This document shows positions 1 to 8,398 of a stretch of DNA of 43,867 nucleotides, in pieces. Under the pieces are notes generated by a model. That model saw only the letters and a program-made list of their open reading frames with translations. It was not told the origin of the DNA and ran no database searches. The first letter of the stretch is position 1; each line of letters begins with the position of its first letter. The translations under genes were made by a program, and so were the position numbers. Origin of the DNA: Acidobacteriaceae bacterium (GTDB lineage: Bacteria > Acidobacteriota > Terriglobia > Terriglobales > Acidobacteriaceae); NCBI GenBank assembly GCA_903970395.1, contig CAJCIM010000118.1:1-43867 (forward strand), read 5' to 3'.

Positions 1-944
1 GTGTTCGCCCACAGCCGCTCAATACGCTCCGGCTCGCTCTCCAGAATGTCGAACGCCGCCATGCAACTCGCCGCCACACTCGGCGGATGCGACGTCGAAA
101 ACAAAAACGGCCGCGCCCGATGATAGAGATAGTCAATCAAATCGCGGCTCCCACACACATAACCACCCAGCGAGCCAATCGCCTTCGACAGCGTCCCAAC
201 TTGCACATCCACGCGCTGCGTGCACCCAAAATGATCGACGCTGCCTCTGCCATTTCGTCCCAGCACACCCGAAGCATGAGCATCATCCACCATCATGATC
301 GCGCCATACTTGTCGCATAGATCGCACAACGCCTTCACCGGCCCAATGTCGCCATCCATGCTGAACACGCCGTCGGTGATCACCAGCTTCCGCCCCGGCT
401 CGTTCTCAACTTCCTTCAGCAACTCTTCTGCATGAGCCACATCCTTATGCCGAAACACCTTGATCTTCGCGCGGCTCAACCGCGCTCCATCGATGATCGA
501 CGCATGGTTCAGCTCATCGCTCAGGATGAAGTCTTCCTTACCCAGGATCGACGACACCGTCCCCGCATTTGCCGTAAACCCACTCTGAAACACCACGCAA
601 GCCTCAACACCCTTGAACGCGGCGATCTTCTCCTCCAGCTCCATGTGGATCTTCATCGTTCCGGCGATCGTCCGCACCGCGCCGGAGCCCACACCGTACT
701 TCGTCGTCGCCGCAATCGCCGCCTCGCGCAGCTTCGGATGGTCGCACAACCCTAAGTAATTATTCGACGCCAGGTTGATCACCTTGCGCCCGTCGTAGTG
801 GCACAGCGGCCCCTGTTCGTCTTCCAGCACCCGCAGTTTGAAGTAAGTGCCCTTGGCGCGCAATTCATCCAACTGCTCGGTAAGATGCGCCAGCTGAGGC
901 CGATTCGATGTCGTCTCGCGAGAAAGAGTTGTCACAAAGCTCAT
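1..944 (-). CDS. kbl: Glycine C-acetyltransferase (2-amino-3-ketobutyrate CoA ligase), 3' end outside window
   Basis: PLP-dependent enzyme that cleaves 2-amino-3-ketobutyrate with CoA to glycine and acetyl-CoA, the step after threonine dehydrogenase. The reverse-strand reading runs from ATG at 944-942 to the window edge, about 314 codons of a family usually near 395-400, so the C-terminus is missing. Seen: NLASNNYLGL near residue 50, the PLP-ring contact DDAHASG, and GTLSKAIGSLGG with the Schiff-base lysine. The partner tdh lies about 1.5 kb away on the same strand but is separated by an opposite-strand gene, so the two are not one simple operon. Paralogues such as BioF or serine palmitoyltransferase share these motifs; the nearby tdh and the N-terminal spacing favour Kbl. 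Confidence 0.9.
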   Translation of the reverse strand, partial: MSFVTTLSRETTSNRPQLAHLTEQLDELRAKGTYFKLRVLEDEQGPLCHYDGRKVINLASNNYLGLCDHPKLREAAIAATTKYGVGSGAVRTIAGTMKIHMELEEKIAAFKGVEACVVFQSGFTANAGTVSSILGKEDFILSDELNHASIIDGARLSRAKIKVFRHKDVAHAEELLKEVENEPGRKLVITDGVFSMDGDIGPVKALCDLCDKYGAIMMVDDAHASGVLGRNGRGSVDHFGCTQRVDVQVGTLSKAIGSLGGYVCGSRDLIDYLYHRARPFLFSTSHPPSVAASCMAAFDILESEPERIERLWAN

Positions 945-1120
945 ATCCACCACATCTTATTCCTTTCCTCATAATTTCCCACAAGACACTGCATCTTCCA
1001 CATCCTCTGCAAGCAGCGACGCTTCCCCCGCGAGCATCCAACTCAGATACCGGTTGATGCAACCTGCGAACGACGCCGATACATCCTTCAGGCCCTCGCG
1101 CACGGAGCACGGAGAATGTT

Positions 1121-2044
1121 ATGAACGCAACACCCTTTCGAGATAACTCTCAGGAACACGATCCCCGCCACCGCGAGCTCTGGCATATCGCCGCGACCGC
1201 CATTCTCGTGACCATCGTCATCCTAGCCCTGCTCACCGGCTGCAGCAGCCGCGACGCAGCCGCCGTCGACCAGGCCAAGTCGCAGGCCATCACTACCAAT
1301 ACCCCGCAGCAGGTTCAGTACGTCGACGGCAAGGGCAACACCATCACGGAAGTCGTGCAACCGCCCACCACCCAGGGCGGCAAGCCCACCGTCACGCGTT
1401 CGGTTACACCGCCGCCTCCCGGCCAGCCTGTTCCACCCAGCACCAACCCGGTTATCACCCCGCTCGGCAACACCGCGAACAACGCGCCCGTGACCGCCGC
1501 CTCCAGCGCTCCCACGCTCGCGCCTGTCTCCATCACCATCCCCTCCGGCACCAACCTCGCTATCCGAATCAACCAGCGCATCAGCGTCAAGACCGCCCGC
1601 GCCGGCGACACCTTTACCGGCGAGTTCGCCGAAGCCGTCAGCCAGAACGGCGGCGTCATCATCCCACGCGGCACACCGGTCTCCGGCCGTATCGTCGAGT
1701 CCCAACGCCGCGGCCACTTCAAGGGGCGCTCCCTACTTGAACTGCGCCTCACCTCCATGACCCTCAACGGCAGCCAGTACCCGATCAACACCCGCGATAA
1801 CATCGCCACCAAAAAGGGCAAAGGCAAGCGCACCACCGCCTTCATCGGTGGCATGTCCGGAGCAGGCATGTTGATCGGCGGTATCGCCACCGGCGGCCTC
1901 GGTCTAGCCATCGGCGGAGCCGCAGGCGCTGGCGCCGGCACGCTCCTCGCCGGTGCCACCGGCAACCGAGACATTACTATCCCAGCCGAGAGTGTCGTCC
2001 ACTTCCGACTCGCCAACGACCTCGACGTTCAAAACGCCAACTAA
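1121..2044 (+). CDS. Predicted lipoprotein with glycine-zipper C-terminal segment
   Basis: 307 residues. A short cytoplasmic start is followed by a hydrophobic stretch (about residues 22-39) ending in a lipobox-like LLTGC, so lipidation at Cys41 is likely. Next comes a Thr/Pro-rich linker to about residue 140, then a beta-rich domain around the motif IPSGTNLAIRINQRISVKTA, where a heat- or salt-stable barrel could form. Near residues 240-275 lies a Gly/Ala-rich zipper (repeated GxxxG) of the type that inserts into membranes. An SD-like GGAG sits 7 bases before the ATG. The gene runs divergently from kbl and is followed by a hairpin. Function is unknown; an envelope-attached structural role is my inference. 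Confidence 0.8.
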   Translation: MNATPFRDNSQEHDPRHRELWHIAATAILVTIVILALLTGCSSRDAAAVDQAKSQAITTNTPQQVQYVDGKGNTITEVVQPPTTQGGKPTVTRSVTPPPPGQPVPPSTNPVITPLGNTANNAPVTAASSAPTLAPVSITIPSGTNLAIRINQRISVKTARAGDTFTGEFAEAVSQNGGVIIPRGTPVSGRIVESQRRGHFKGRSLLELRLTSMTLNGSQYPINTRDNIATKKGKGKRTTAFIGGMSGAGMLIGGIATGGLGLAIGGAAGAGAGTLLAGATGNRDITIPAESVVHFRLANDLDVQNAN

Positions 2045-2065
2045 CCAGCTCCACTCCAGGACGAA

Positions 2066-2104
2066 GACAAAAGCCCGTCTCCATCGACGGGCCTTTGTCT
2101 TTTG
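2066..2104 (+). terminator. Intrinsic terminator after the lipoprotein gene
   Basis: Stem GCCCGTC (2073-2079) pairs with GACGGGC (2086-2092) around a 6-base loop. An A-rich 5' flank and TTTGTCTTTT lie on the 3' side, as expected of a Rho-independent terminator reading rightwards. Confidence 0.75.
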
Positions 2105-2119
2105 CGAAAGCTACCGACG

Positions 2120-2311
2120 TCACACGATCGGCATACATCCAGTCCATGCCAGAAACTCGTGCTGACATCCCTCGCACACCGGCTCCCGCTCTTCAATCAA
2201 CGGATGCACCTGAACCGGTCGCAGCACCGCCTCCATCACGCCATCTTCATTCTCCTCGCAAGTACGTTCAAACTTGCAATGGCACCTCGCGCAGGTCACG
2301 ATCTCGGTCAT
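2120..2311 (-). CDS. Small cysteine-rich (zinc-binding) protein
   Basis: 63 residues. I chose the ATG at 2311-2309 because a strong SD (AGGAGGGA) lies just upstream and the first cysteine pair follows directly; a longer open frame exists but adds a sequence without motifs. Cysteines at about residues 7, 10, 12 and 18 and a second CEGC pair at about 46-49 suggest one zinc site or a rubredoxin-like knuckle. No family is recognised with certainty. It lies downstream of tdh on the same strand, about 190 bases away. Confidence 0.65.
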   Translation of the reverse strand: MTEIVTCARCHCKFERTCEENEDGVMEAVLRPVQVHPLIEEREPVCEGCQHEFLAWTGCMPIV

Positions 2312-2404
2312 CGCTCCCTCCTCGGCGCGGAATCCTACTCCTGACCCCTTTTGTTTGTCACTCCCGCATGGAATCTTCTTTTTGATCGAAGCACCCAAAA
2401 CACT

Positions 2405-2455
2405 TGTCATCTCGACCGGAGGCCGAAGGCCGTAGCTAAGAGATACCTGCATTTT
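2405..2455. repeat. Dispersed TGTCAT..CTGCATTT intergenic repeat, copy 1
   Basis: Begins TGTCATCTCGACCGGAGGCC and ends near CTGCATTTTT, with an internal GGCC-GAA-GGCC palindrome. Related copies lie at 4846-4876 and 27185-27246. It sits between tdh and the small cysteine-rich gene. Confidence 0.6.
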
Positions 2456-2500
2456 TCGCACGATCTCAACCCGGCCACAAACTTACTCACAGGAAAACCC

Positions 2501-3547
2501 TCACCCTACTCCCAGCAATATCTTGCTAGCCTCACCCGACTCCAACAGATGCATCGCCTCATCAAACCGCGCCAGAGGCAGCCGGTGCGTAATCACGGGC
2601 CCCAGATCGATCTTCCCGTCCTTCAGCAGCGCCTCCGACTGGTACCACGTCTCGTACATCTTCCGCCCATTGATCCCCAGCACAGTAGCGCCCTTGAAGA
2701 TCACCGCATCCGCCAGATCTAATTCGACAGCCCGCGACGGGATTCCCAGCAAACTCGCCCGCCCCCCCATCCGCAGCAGCTTGAACCCCTGCCGAATCGC
2801 CGCCGGATGCCCACTCATCTCCAGCAACACATCCACGCCGTTGCCGCCCGTCGCACTCTTCACCTGCTCCACCACATCGCTCGTTCCGGAATCGAGCGCC
2901 ATCCCCGCGCCCATCATCTCCGCCAGCCCACGCCGCTTCGCATTTGGCTCAATCGCAAACACCTTCGCTGCACCGCAAGCCTTCGCGACAGCAATCGCTA
3001 ACAGCCCAATCGGCCCACACCCCATCACGGCCACCGTCTGCCCGGCAATCGCGCCACTGAGCACCGTGTGCACCGCATTCCCGAACGGGTCGAACAACGA
3101 CCCCCAATCCCGAGGTATCGACGCATCCAGCTTCCAAACATTGCTCGCCGGAATCTTCACATAGTCAGCAAACGCCCCATCCGCATCCACTCCTAGGATC
3201 TTCACAAACCGGCACACATGCGCCTGTCCGCTGCGACACTGCAAACAGCGCCCACACGCCACGTGCATCTCCGCCGAAACAAAATCCCCTACCGCGATCC
3301 CCTCCACCATCGCGCCCACAGCAGCAACCGTCCCGCAGAACTCATGCCCCGGCGTATACGGCGGCTTGATCCGCGCCTGCGCCCACTCATCCCAGCGATA
3401 GATATGCAGGTCGGTCCCGCAGACACTCGCCGTCTCGACCGCGATCAATACATCGCTTGGCCCAATCTCCGGCACCGGAACCTCGCGCATCTCCATACCC
3501 GGCGCGGCCTGCGCCTTTACCAGTGCCTTCATCGTCTTCGGGATCAT
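2501..3547 (-). CDS. tdh: L-threonine 3-dehydrogenase
   Basis: Zinc-dependent medium-chain dehydrogenase that oxidises L-threonine to 2-amino-3-ketobutyrate with NAD+, feeding Kbl. 348 residues, the usual family length. I chose the ATG at 3547 because GAGGG lies 5 bases upstream. Seen: catalytic-zinc Cys in SVCGTDLHIY, GHEFCG, the four-cysteine structural-zinc loop CGRCLQCRSGQAHVC, and the Rossmann fingerprint GCGPIGLLAI. The C-terminal part holds the motif LGI(P)SR and a DEAMHLLESG segment typical of the family. With kbl on the same strand, the pathway converts threonine to glycine and acetyl-CoA. Confidence 0.93.
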   Translation of the reverse strand: MIPKTMKALVKAQAAPGMEMREVPVPEIGPSDVLIAVETASVCGTDLHIYRWDEWAQARIKPPYTPGHEFCGTVAAVGAMVEGIAVGDFVSAEMHVACGRCLQCRSGQAHVCRFVKILGVDADGAFADYVKIPASNVWKLDASIPRDWGSLFDPFGNAVHTVLSGAIAGQTVAVMGCGPIGLLAIAVAKACGAAKVFAIEPNAKRRGLAEMMGAGMALDSGTSDVVEQVKSATGGNGVDVLLEMSGHPAAIRQGFKLLRMGGRASLLGIPSRAVELDLADAVIFKGATVLGINGRKMYETWYQSEALLKDGKIDLGPVITHRLPLARFDEAMHLLESGEASKILLGVG

Positions 3548-3653
3548 CCTGGCCCTCACTCAGCTCGCGCGGCAACTTGCGGCAGCCGTGCGCGTCAAAC
3601 AACCTATGGTAGCCCCATCCTTGGATGTCGTTACACTGCGGAGAGCCACTCTT

Positions 3654-4826
3654 ATGCGAAGCATCCTCACCATACCGCTACTCCTCTCCGCCACCGTGCT
3701 TGCACAAGCCCCCGCGCAGCAGCAACCCGCACAGCAACCGGATCTCACCCCCACCGACCAGGGCTATTCCATCACCGCACGGTCCACGCTTGTACTCGTT
3801 CCTGCGCTCGTTAAAACCAAGTCCGGCCAGCTCGTCTACTCCCTCAAGGCCGACGACTTCCTGCTCACCGACGACGGCGTTCCTCAGCCCCTTCACCTCG
3901 AAGAAGACAACGGCGGCCAGCCACTAGCGATGGTTATCTGCGTCGAGGTCGGCGGCGCCGGCCGCAATCATCTCCACGACTATGACGGTCTCGGCGCGAT
4001 GCTCGACAACATGCTCGCCGGCATCCCGCACAAGGTCGCCATCGTCGCCTTCGACAGCACACCCACGCTCGTCCACCGGTACAGCTCGCACCTCGACAGC
4101 ATCTCGCAGACCCTCGCCGCACAGGACCCCGGCGACTCCGGCGCGGCCGTCCTCGACGCCATCAACTTCTCCGTCGACCAGCTCCGCCCCGTTCCCACCA
4201 CCTACCGCCGGGCGATTCTTCTGCTGTCCGAAACCAAGGATAACGGCAGCCACACCACGCTCAACCAGGCCCTCCGCGCCATCTCTGACACCAACACGGC
4301 CATCTACTCGGTCGCCTTCTCCTCCAACCGGGCCGAAGAAAGGGGCGAAGCCTCCAAACTCTCCTCCGACGAACCCGGCCCCGAGCACGGCTGCTTCTCC
4401 CACGACCCCAAGACCGACAAGGTCGTTAAAGATGACGGCACCACCGGCCCACCCGAGGAGTCCAAAGGCACGCAGTACTACGACTGCGCCGCGCAGCTGC
4501 TGCCACCCCTCGTGCTCGCCCGGATGGCCGAACTCGCCGCCCGTAACGCCCTCCGCAAAAACATCTCCGAGTCCGTCGCCAAGCTCACCGGCGGCGAAAG
4601 CTTCAAGTTCAAGGACGTCAAAACCCTCAACCGCGATCTCTTCACCATCGCCAACCACATCCCCAACCGTTACGTACTGAGCTTCCACCCGCAAAACCCG
4701 CACCCCGGCCTGCACGCCGTCTCCCTCAAACTGAACAACTACGACAAGCTAACCATCGAAGCCCGCAGCAGCTACTGGGTCGACGATACGTCCACCACAC
4801 CCAACCTAACACCACCGCAGAAGTAG
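3654..4826 (+). CDS. Secreted VWFA-related acidobacterial protein (TIGR03436 type)
   Basis: 390 residues from the ATG at 3654, preceded by CGGAGAG; the upstream in-frame ATGs lack an SD and would bury the signal peptide. Residues 1-19 (MRSILTIPLLLSATVLAQA) form a signal peptide, followed by a Gln/Pro linker. The VWA-like domain begins around LVLVPALVKTKSGQLVYSL with a DDFLLTDDG turn. The first strand reads MVICVEVGGAG, where a canonical MIDAS DxSxS would be expected, so metal binding is doubtful. The family is recognised from memory and is very common in Acidobacteriota, where its function is not established. Confidence 0.82.
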   Translation: MRSILTIPLLLSATVLAQAPAQQQPAQQPDLTPTDQGYSITARSTLVLVPALVKTKSGQLVYSLKADDFLLTDDGVPQPLHLEEDNGGQPLAMVICVEVGGAGRNHLHDYDGLGAMLDNMLAGIPHKVAIVAFDSTPTLVHRYSSHLDSISQTLAAQDPGDSGAAVLDAINFSVDQLRPVPTTYRRAILLLSETKDNGSHTTLNQALRAISDTNTAIYSVAFSSNRAEERGEASKLSSDEPGPEHGCFSHDPKTDKVVKDDGTTGPPEESKGTQYYDCAAQLLPPLVLARMAELAARNALRKNISESVAKLTGGESFKFKDVKTLNRDLFTIANHIPNRYVLSFHPQNPHPGLHAVSLKLNNYDKLTIEARSSYWVDDTSTTPNLTPPQK

Positions 4827-4845
4827 TTTCCTTTGCTTTTCTTTC

Positions 4846-4876
4846 TGTCATTCCGAGCGCAGCGAGGAACCTGCTT
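4846..4876. repeat. Dispersed TGTCATTCCGAGCGCAGCGA repeat, copy 2
   Basis: TGTCATTCCGAGCGCAGCGA followed by GGAACCTGCTT, a short version of the elements at 2405 and 27185. It lies in the gap between two convergent genes. Confidence 0.6.
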
Positions 4877-4878
4877 CT

Positions 4879-4895
4879 CGCGCGCAAAGCGCGCG
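4879..4895. terminator. Hairpin between convergent genes
   Basis: CGCGCGC (4879-4885), loop AAA, GCGCGCG (4889-4895). It lies 2 bases beyond the stop of the minus-strand S4 gene and may terminate either transcript, although neither side has a clear T-run. Confidence 0.4.
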
Positions 4896-4897
4896 CC

Positions 4898-5278
4898 CTA
4901 CCGCCCCTTGAACTTGTGAATCAACCGCCTATCTTTCTTTGAAGGCCGTCCCTCCGTCACCGGCACATCCCACGCAAACATCGCCTTCTTCTCCGCAGCC
5001 TCTTTCTCCCGCGCAGCCTGGCTCTCATCCGTCTCCCGATACATCCCCTGCGCGACCACCGCAGGCCCACGCACCTCGCTCAACGCCAGCACCTCCACCC
5101 CAAACGTCCCACCCTCATTCTTCACAATCAACCGGTCGCCCACCTTCACCTCGCGCGCCGCCTTCGCCACTACATCATTCGACACCACTCTGCCCAGCTC
5201 ACAAGCCTTCGCCGCCAGCGCTCGCGTCTTAAAGAACCGCGCCGCCCACAGCCACTTATCCAGCCTTACTCCATCCAT
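4898..5278 (-). CDS. S4-domain RNA-binding protein, Hsp15 (HslR)-like
   Basis: 126 residues. It opens with the S4 signature VRLDKWLWAARFFKTRALAAKACELGRV, closely matching Hsp15, which binds free 50S subunits carrying nascent chains and helps recycle stalled ribosomes. The second half is charged and ends in a basic tail (KKDRRLIHKFKGR), also as in Hsp15. SD GAGGAG lies 6 bases before the ATG. It stands alone, convergent with the VWFA gene. Ribosome rescue is inferred from the family; other short S4 proteins such as YlmH fragments or RqcH-partner RqcP look similar. Confidence 0.85.
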   Translation of the reverse strand: MDGVRLDKWLWAARFFKTRALAAKACELGRVVSNDVVAKAAREVKVGDRLIVKNEGGTFGVEVLALSEVRGPAVVAQGMYRETDESQAAREKEAAEKKAMFAWDVPVTEGRPSKKDRRLIHKFKGR

Positions 5279-5354
5279 ACAACGCTCCTCAACTCTTCAC
5301 GTCCCAGCCTAGCAAAGCTACACCCCACATCCAGAGTGCTATCCTGCCTCCACT

Positions 5355-6761
5355 ATGCGTCTTTTTATCGCCGCCCTACTGCTCGCCGCCACCACCGCCG
5401 CGCACGCTCAACTATCACCCGACACCGAGGCCAAGGTCGCAGCAGCCGCAGAAAAAATCCTTTACGACACCGGCGTTCCCTCTGCGTCCGTCGGCATCGC
5501 CCTCGACGGCAAGATCGTCTACACACACGCCTTCGGCATGGCCACATTGCAGCCGCCCGTAAAAGCCGAAGCAACGATCTCCTACCCTATCGGCTCCATC
5601 TCCAAGCAGTTCACCGCAACTGCCGCGCTCATCCTCCAGCAGGAAGGCAAGCTCTCCCTCGACGACAAGGTCAGCCAGTACTTCCCCGAGCTCACCCGCT
5701 CCAACGATGTCACCCTCCGCAACCTCATGACCATGACCAGCGGCTACGAGGACTTTGCGCCGCAAGACTACATCATCCCCGCCTGGCGCAAACCCATCGA
5801 CCCGCTCAACAACATCCATGAGTGGGCCGAGAAGCCGCTCGACTTCGAGCCCAGCACCGACTGGCAGTACTCCAACACCAACTACGTTCTCCTCGGCCTC
5901 ATCGTCCAAAAGGTCTCCGGCGAGCCGCTCTACCAGTTCATCCGCGAACGCGTCCTCACTCCGCTCAACCTGCAGGGCGTCTTCAACACCTACTCTGAGC
6001 GCCAAAAGCTTCAGGTCACGGGCTACGTCTCTTACGCGATGGCGCCCGTGCGCGTCCTCCCGCTTGAAGGCACCGGCTGGTACTTCGGCGACGGCGACCT
6101 CGCCATGCCCGCCTCAACGCTGCTCACCTGGGACCTCGGCATTATCAACCACTCTCTGCTCACCCCGGAAAGCTACAAGCAGTTCGAGACCAGCTTCATC
6201 CTCAAAAGCGGCCGCGATTCGCACTACGGCCTCGGCATCTTCATTCGCAGGACAAACGGCCGCCTCGTCTTCGAGCATGGCGGCGAAGTCGGCGGCTACG
6301 TCAGTGAAAACGTTGTCTACCCCGACGACCGCGCCGCCGTCGTCGTCCTCACCAACGAAGTCGCCAGCGACGCAGCCAGCGAGATCGCCGCCGCGATCGC
6401 TCCGCTGATCCTGCCTGCAAACCCTACACCCGCCGCATCCGGCCCCAGCGACGTCGTCGCCGCCTTCGCACCCAAACTCAAGGGAATCATGACCGGCCTG
6501 CAGACCAAACAGATCGACCGCACCCTCTTCACCGCCGATTGCAACGACTACTTCGGCTCCGACGCCCTCTCCGACTTTGCCTCGACCCTCGGCCCACTCG
6601 GCACTGTCACCAACGTCACACCGCAGCGAAACGCACTCCGCGGCGGCATGACATTCGGTCTCTACAAGGTCACCTTCTCCGGCGGAGAGAGCGTAGCCGT
6701 AACCGTCTACCTCGAACCTGATGGCAAGATCGAGCAGCTGCTGGTCGTCGGCAAAGCCTGA
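5355..6761 (+). CDS. Serine beta-lactamase-like hydrolase (class C / PBP4* family), secreted
   Basis: 468 residues. The signal peptide MRLFIAALLLAATTAAHAQ is followed by a beta-lactamase fold: SISKQF supplies the SxxK nucleophile and lysine, YSNTNY the YxN motif, and EHGGEVGGY the third HxG-like box. About 110 further residues form a C-terminal domain with an NTF2-like look. Such proteins act as esterases, D-aminopeptidases or peptidases in the periplasm; true beta-lactam hydrolysis cannot be read from the sequence. The neighbours are convergent on the right and divergent on the left. There is no clear SD, and the start was chosen for the signal peptide. Confidence 0.87.
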   Translation: MRLFIAALLLAATTAAHAQLSPDTEAKVAAAAEKILYDTGVPSASVGIALDGKIVYTHAFGMATLQPPVKAEATISYPIGSISKQFTATAALILQQEGKLSLDDKVSQYFPELTRSNDVTLRNLMTMTSGYEDFAPQDYIIPAWRKPIDPLNNIHEWAEKPLDFEPSTDWQYSNTNYVLLGLIVQKVSGEPLYQFIRERVLTPLNLQGVFNTYSERQKLQVTGYVSYAMAPVRVLPLEGTGWYFGDGDLAMPASTLLTWDLGIINHSLLTPESYKQFETSFILKSGRDSHYGLGIFIRRTNGRLVFEHGGEVGGYVSENVVYPDDRAAVVVLTNEVASDAASEIAAAIAPLILPANPTPAASGPSDVVAAFAPKLKGIMTGLQTKQIDRTLFTADCNDYFGSDALSDFASTLGPLGTVTNVTPQRNALRGGMTFGLYKVTFSGGESVAVTVYLEPDGKIEQLLVVGKA

Positions 6762-6780
6762 CCACCAGCAGTTGCGTAAT

Positions 6781-7779
6781 CTAGTACGTTTTATTCAACC
6801 GGTGGAGATGGAACAGCCGCTCGCGTCCGAGCTGCGTCTCCACCGCATCACCCGACACACCCGGGTTCACTGCGGCCTCGTAAGCTCGCCACGCCGCCAC
6901 ATACTTCACCCACGCCGCCTGCGTATCCTGCACACCCTGAACGGTCAGAGTGGTGTTGCGGAAGATGCGCGGGCCGTTCTTTTGAATGCTCACAAGGTCA
7001 TCGTCGATGTGCGTCTGTATCACTCCCAGCGTTACCGGCTCGGAGAAGTCCTTCTTCGCAAACAGCGCAAAGTCGCTCACAAACAGCGCACGCAGGCGAT
7101 TGCGCTCCTGCAGCGTCAACGCCGCCGCCGCGGTGCCGGTCAGATCAATCTCCTTCTCCGCGTGCTGCGCCTCATACTCCTGCTCGGCCGTCTGCAGCAC
7201 CTTAAAGGACTCCTGCTGCGCCGGCGTCAACCCGTCCACCATCTTCACCAGCTCGTCGTAGCGGCGCGCGTCCTTCAGCCGAAGCTCGATGCTCGCACAC
7301 CAGTTCTGCGTCACACCCGTCTTGCTCGTGGAGCACAGATCGAAGTGTCCTGCATTCTTCGGCGCAGCCGCCATCCTGTCAAGCACCTGTAACCGCGCCA
7401 GCGTCTCTTCCGGCGCAGCCTCCTTGATCTCGCACGTAAACCGGCGCGCCAGCTCCAGGTCGCGAGGCGTCCCATCTCCGTTGGCATACACCACAGCCAG
7501 AATCCCCGCACCAGTAAACAGGCTGCCATCCTGGTCAACATGCTTGAACCGTTCCAGGTAGGCGCAAGACCGCGCCAATGTGTAGTCTTTGTCGCGACCG
7601 ATTCCGAAGTAGTACGCAGTCGAGTCGCAGTCGGCCTCGATGAGCGGGTTCAGGTTGTCGTCGACATGCTTCGCGAGCACGTTACCGCAGGCACCCGGCG
7701 GGGGCTCGGGAGCAACTGCCTGCGCGGAGGCAGACAAAGGCAGACAGAGAAGCAAGAGAAACAGCCAATTCTTTTTCAT
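6781..7779 (-). CDS. Secreted protein with Sel1-like and LprI-like regions
   Basis: 332 residues. Signal peptide MKKNWLFLLLLCLPLSASAQA. The first part holds cysteines and a Sel1/TPR-like stretch (about residues 85-125, GILAVVYANGDGTPRDLELARRF). The middle (about 150-215) resembles the LprI/DUF1311 domain, with CSTSKTGVTQNWC, a helix of acidic and Lys/Arg residues and a long coiled segment. LprI-like domains can inhibit lysozyme, so a cell-wall role is possible. The family call is tentative and the C-terminal 100 residues are unrecognised. Confidence 0.6.
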   Translation of the reverse strand: MKKNWLFLLLLCLPLSASAQAVAPEPPPGACGNVLAKHVDDNLNPLIEADCDSTAYYFGIGRDKDYTLARSCAYLERFKHVDQDGSLFTGAGILAVVYANGDGTPRDLELARRFTCEIKEAAPEETLARLQVLDRMAAAPKNAGHFDLCSTSKTGVTQNWCASIELRLKDARRYDELVKMVDGLTPAQQESFKVLQTAEQEYEAQHAEKEIDLTGTAAAALTLQERNRLRALFVSDFALFAKKDFSEPVTLGVIQTHIDDDLVSIQKNGPRIFRNTTLTVQGVQDTQAAWVKYVAAWRAYEAAVNPGVSGDAVETQLGRERLFHLHRLNKTY

Positions 7780-7966
7780 CTTGCCGTTATTCTAGACGCG
7801 GATCAGGCCAGGCTCTACAGTACGTTCGGTTGAATCCGTCATTACGGTTATCGACAGGAAACGTCCCCGGCACCGGATATGGCGAGAAAGCTAATAGTCA
7901 GCGGCGCCTCCACCCCACATCGGTGGCTGACAACCACGACCACAACCGGATGTCCTAAGAATTTAG

Positions 7967-8011
7967 TTGACAACCTCTCCACCTCGGCCTAATCTCCTAA
8001 TTCAATAGGAG
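7967..8011 (+). promoter_or_regulatory. Putative promoter and operator/hairpin of the BlaI-M56 operon
   Basis: TTGACA at 7967-7972, inside the palindrome GTTG-A-CAAC (7966-7974), is followed after 17 bases by a weak -10 (TAATCT, 7990-7995). A perfect inverted repeat CTCCTA (7994-7999)/TAGGAG (8006-8011) comes next. Its right arm is also the SD, 6 bases before the GTG start at 8018. BlaI-family repressors bind dyads over their own promoters; which of the two dyads is the operator is unknown. Confidence 0.5.
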
Positions 8012-8017
8012 CTGATC

Positions 8018-8398
8018 GTGGCAAAACGAGAAAAGAACGGCCTCACCAAGCTGGAGCTTCAACTCATGCAGGTCATCTGGCGGCGCGGCGCAAGCACCGT
8101 CACCGAAGTGCAGGAGGGCCTCGAGCAGGAGCTCGCCTATACCACCGTCCAGACGATGCTCAACATCCTCGAACGCAAGGGCAAACTCAAGCGCCAGCTC
8201 GAAGGCCGCGCGTTCGTCTACAGCGCCACTGTCAGTGAAGCCAGGGCCTCCAGCCACGCCGTCCGAGACCTCATCGACCGCGTCTTCGGCGGCTCCAGCG
8301 AAGAGCTCGTCATGAGCCTCATCAAGAGCAAGCAGATCGATGCAAAAAAGATCGCAGAGCTGACAAAACGCCTCGCCGAGGAAGGAGAAGACGCATGA
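8018..8398 (+). CDS. BlaI/MecI/CopY-family transcriptional repressor
   Basis: 126 residues starting at GTG 8018 with SD TAGGAG. A winged helix is clear: LTKLELQLMQVIWRRGASTVTEVQEGL, then the recognition-helix region LAYTTVQTMLNILERKGKLKRQLEGRAFVYSA, the family's hallmark. The C-terminal dimerisation helices end with KKIAELTKRLAEEGEDA. It would bind operators and be inactivated by proteolysis through its M56 partner, whose gene overlaps it by 4 bases (ATGA), implying translational coupling. Orthologous pairs in Acidobacteriota usually have unknown targets; antibiotic resistance should not be assumed. Confidence 0.93.
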   Translation: MAKREKNGLTKLELQLMQVIWRRGASTVTEVQEGLEQELAYTTVQTMLNILERKGKLKRQLEGRAFVYSATVSEARASSHAVRDLIDRVFGGSSEELVMSLIKSKQIDAKKIAELTKRLAEEGEDA

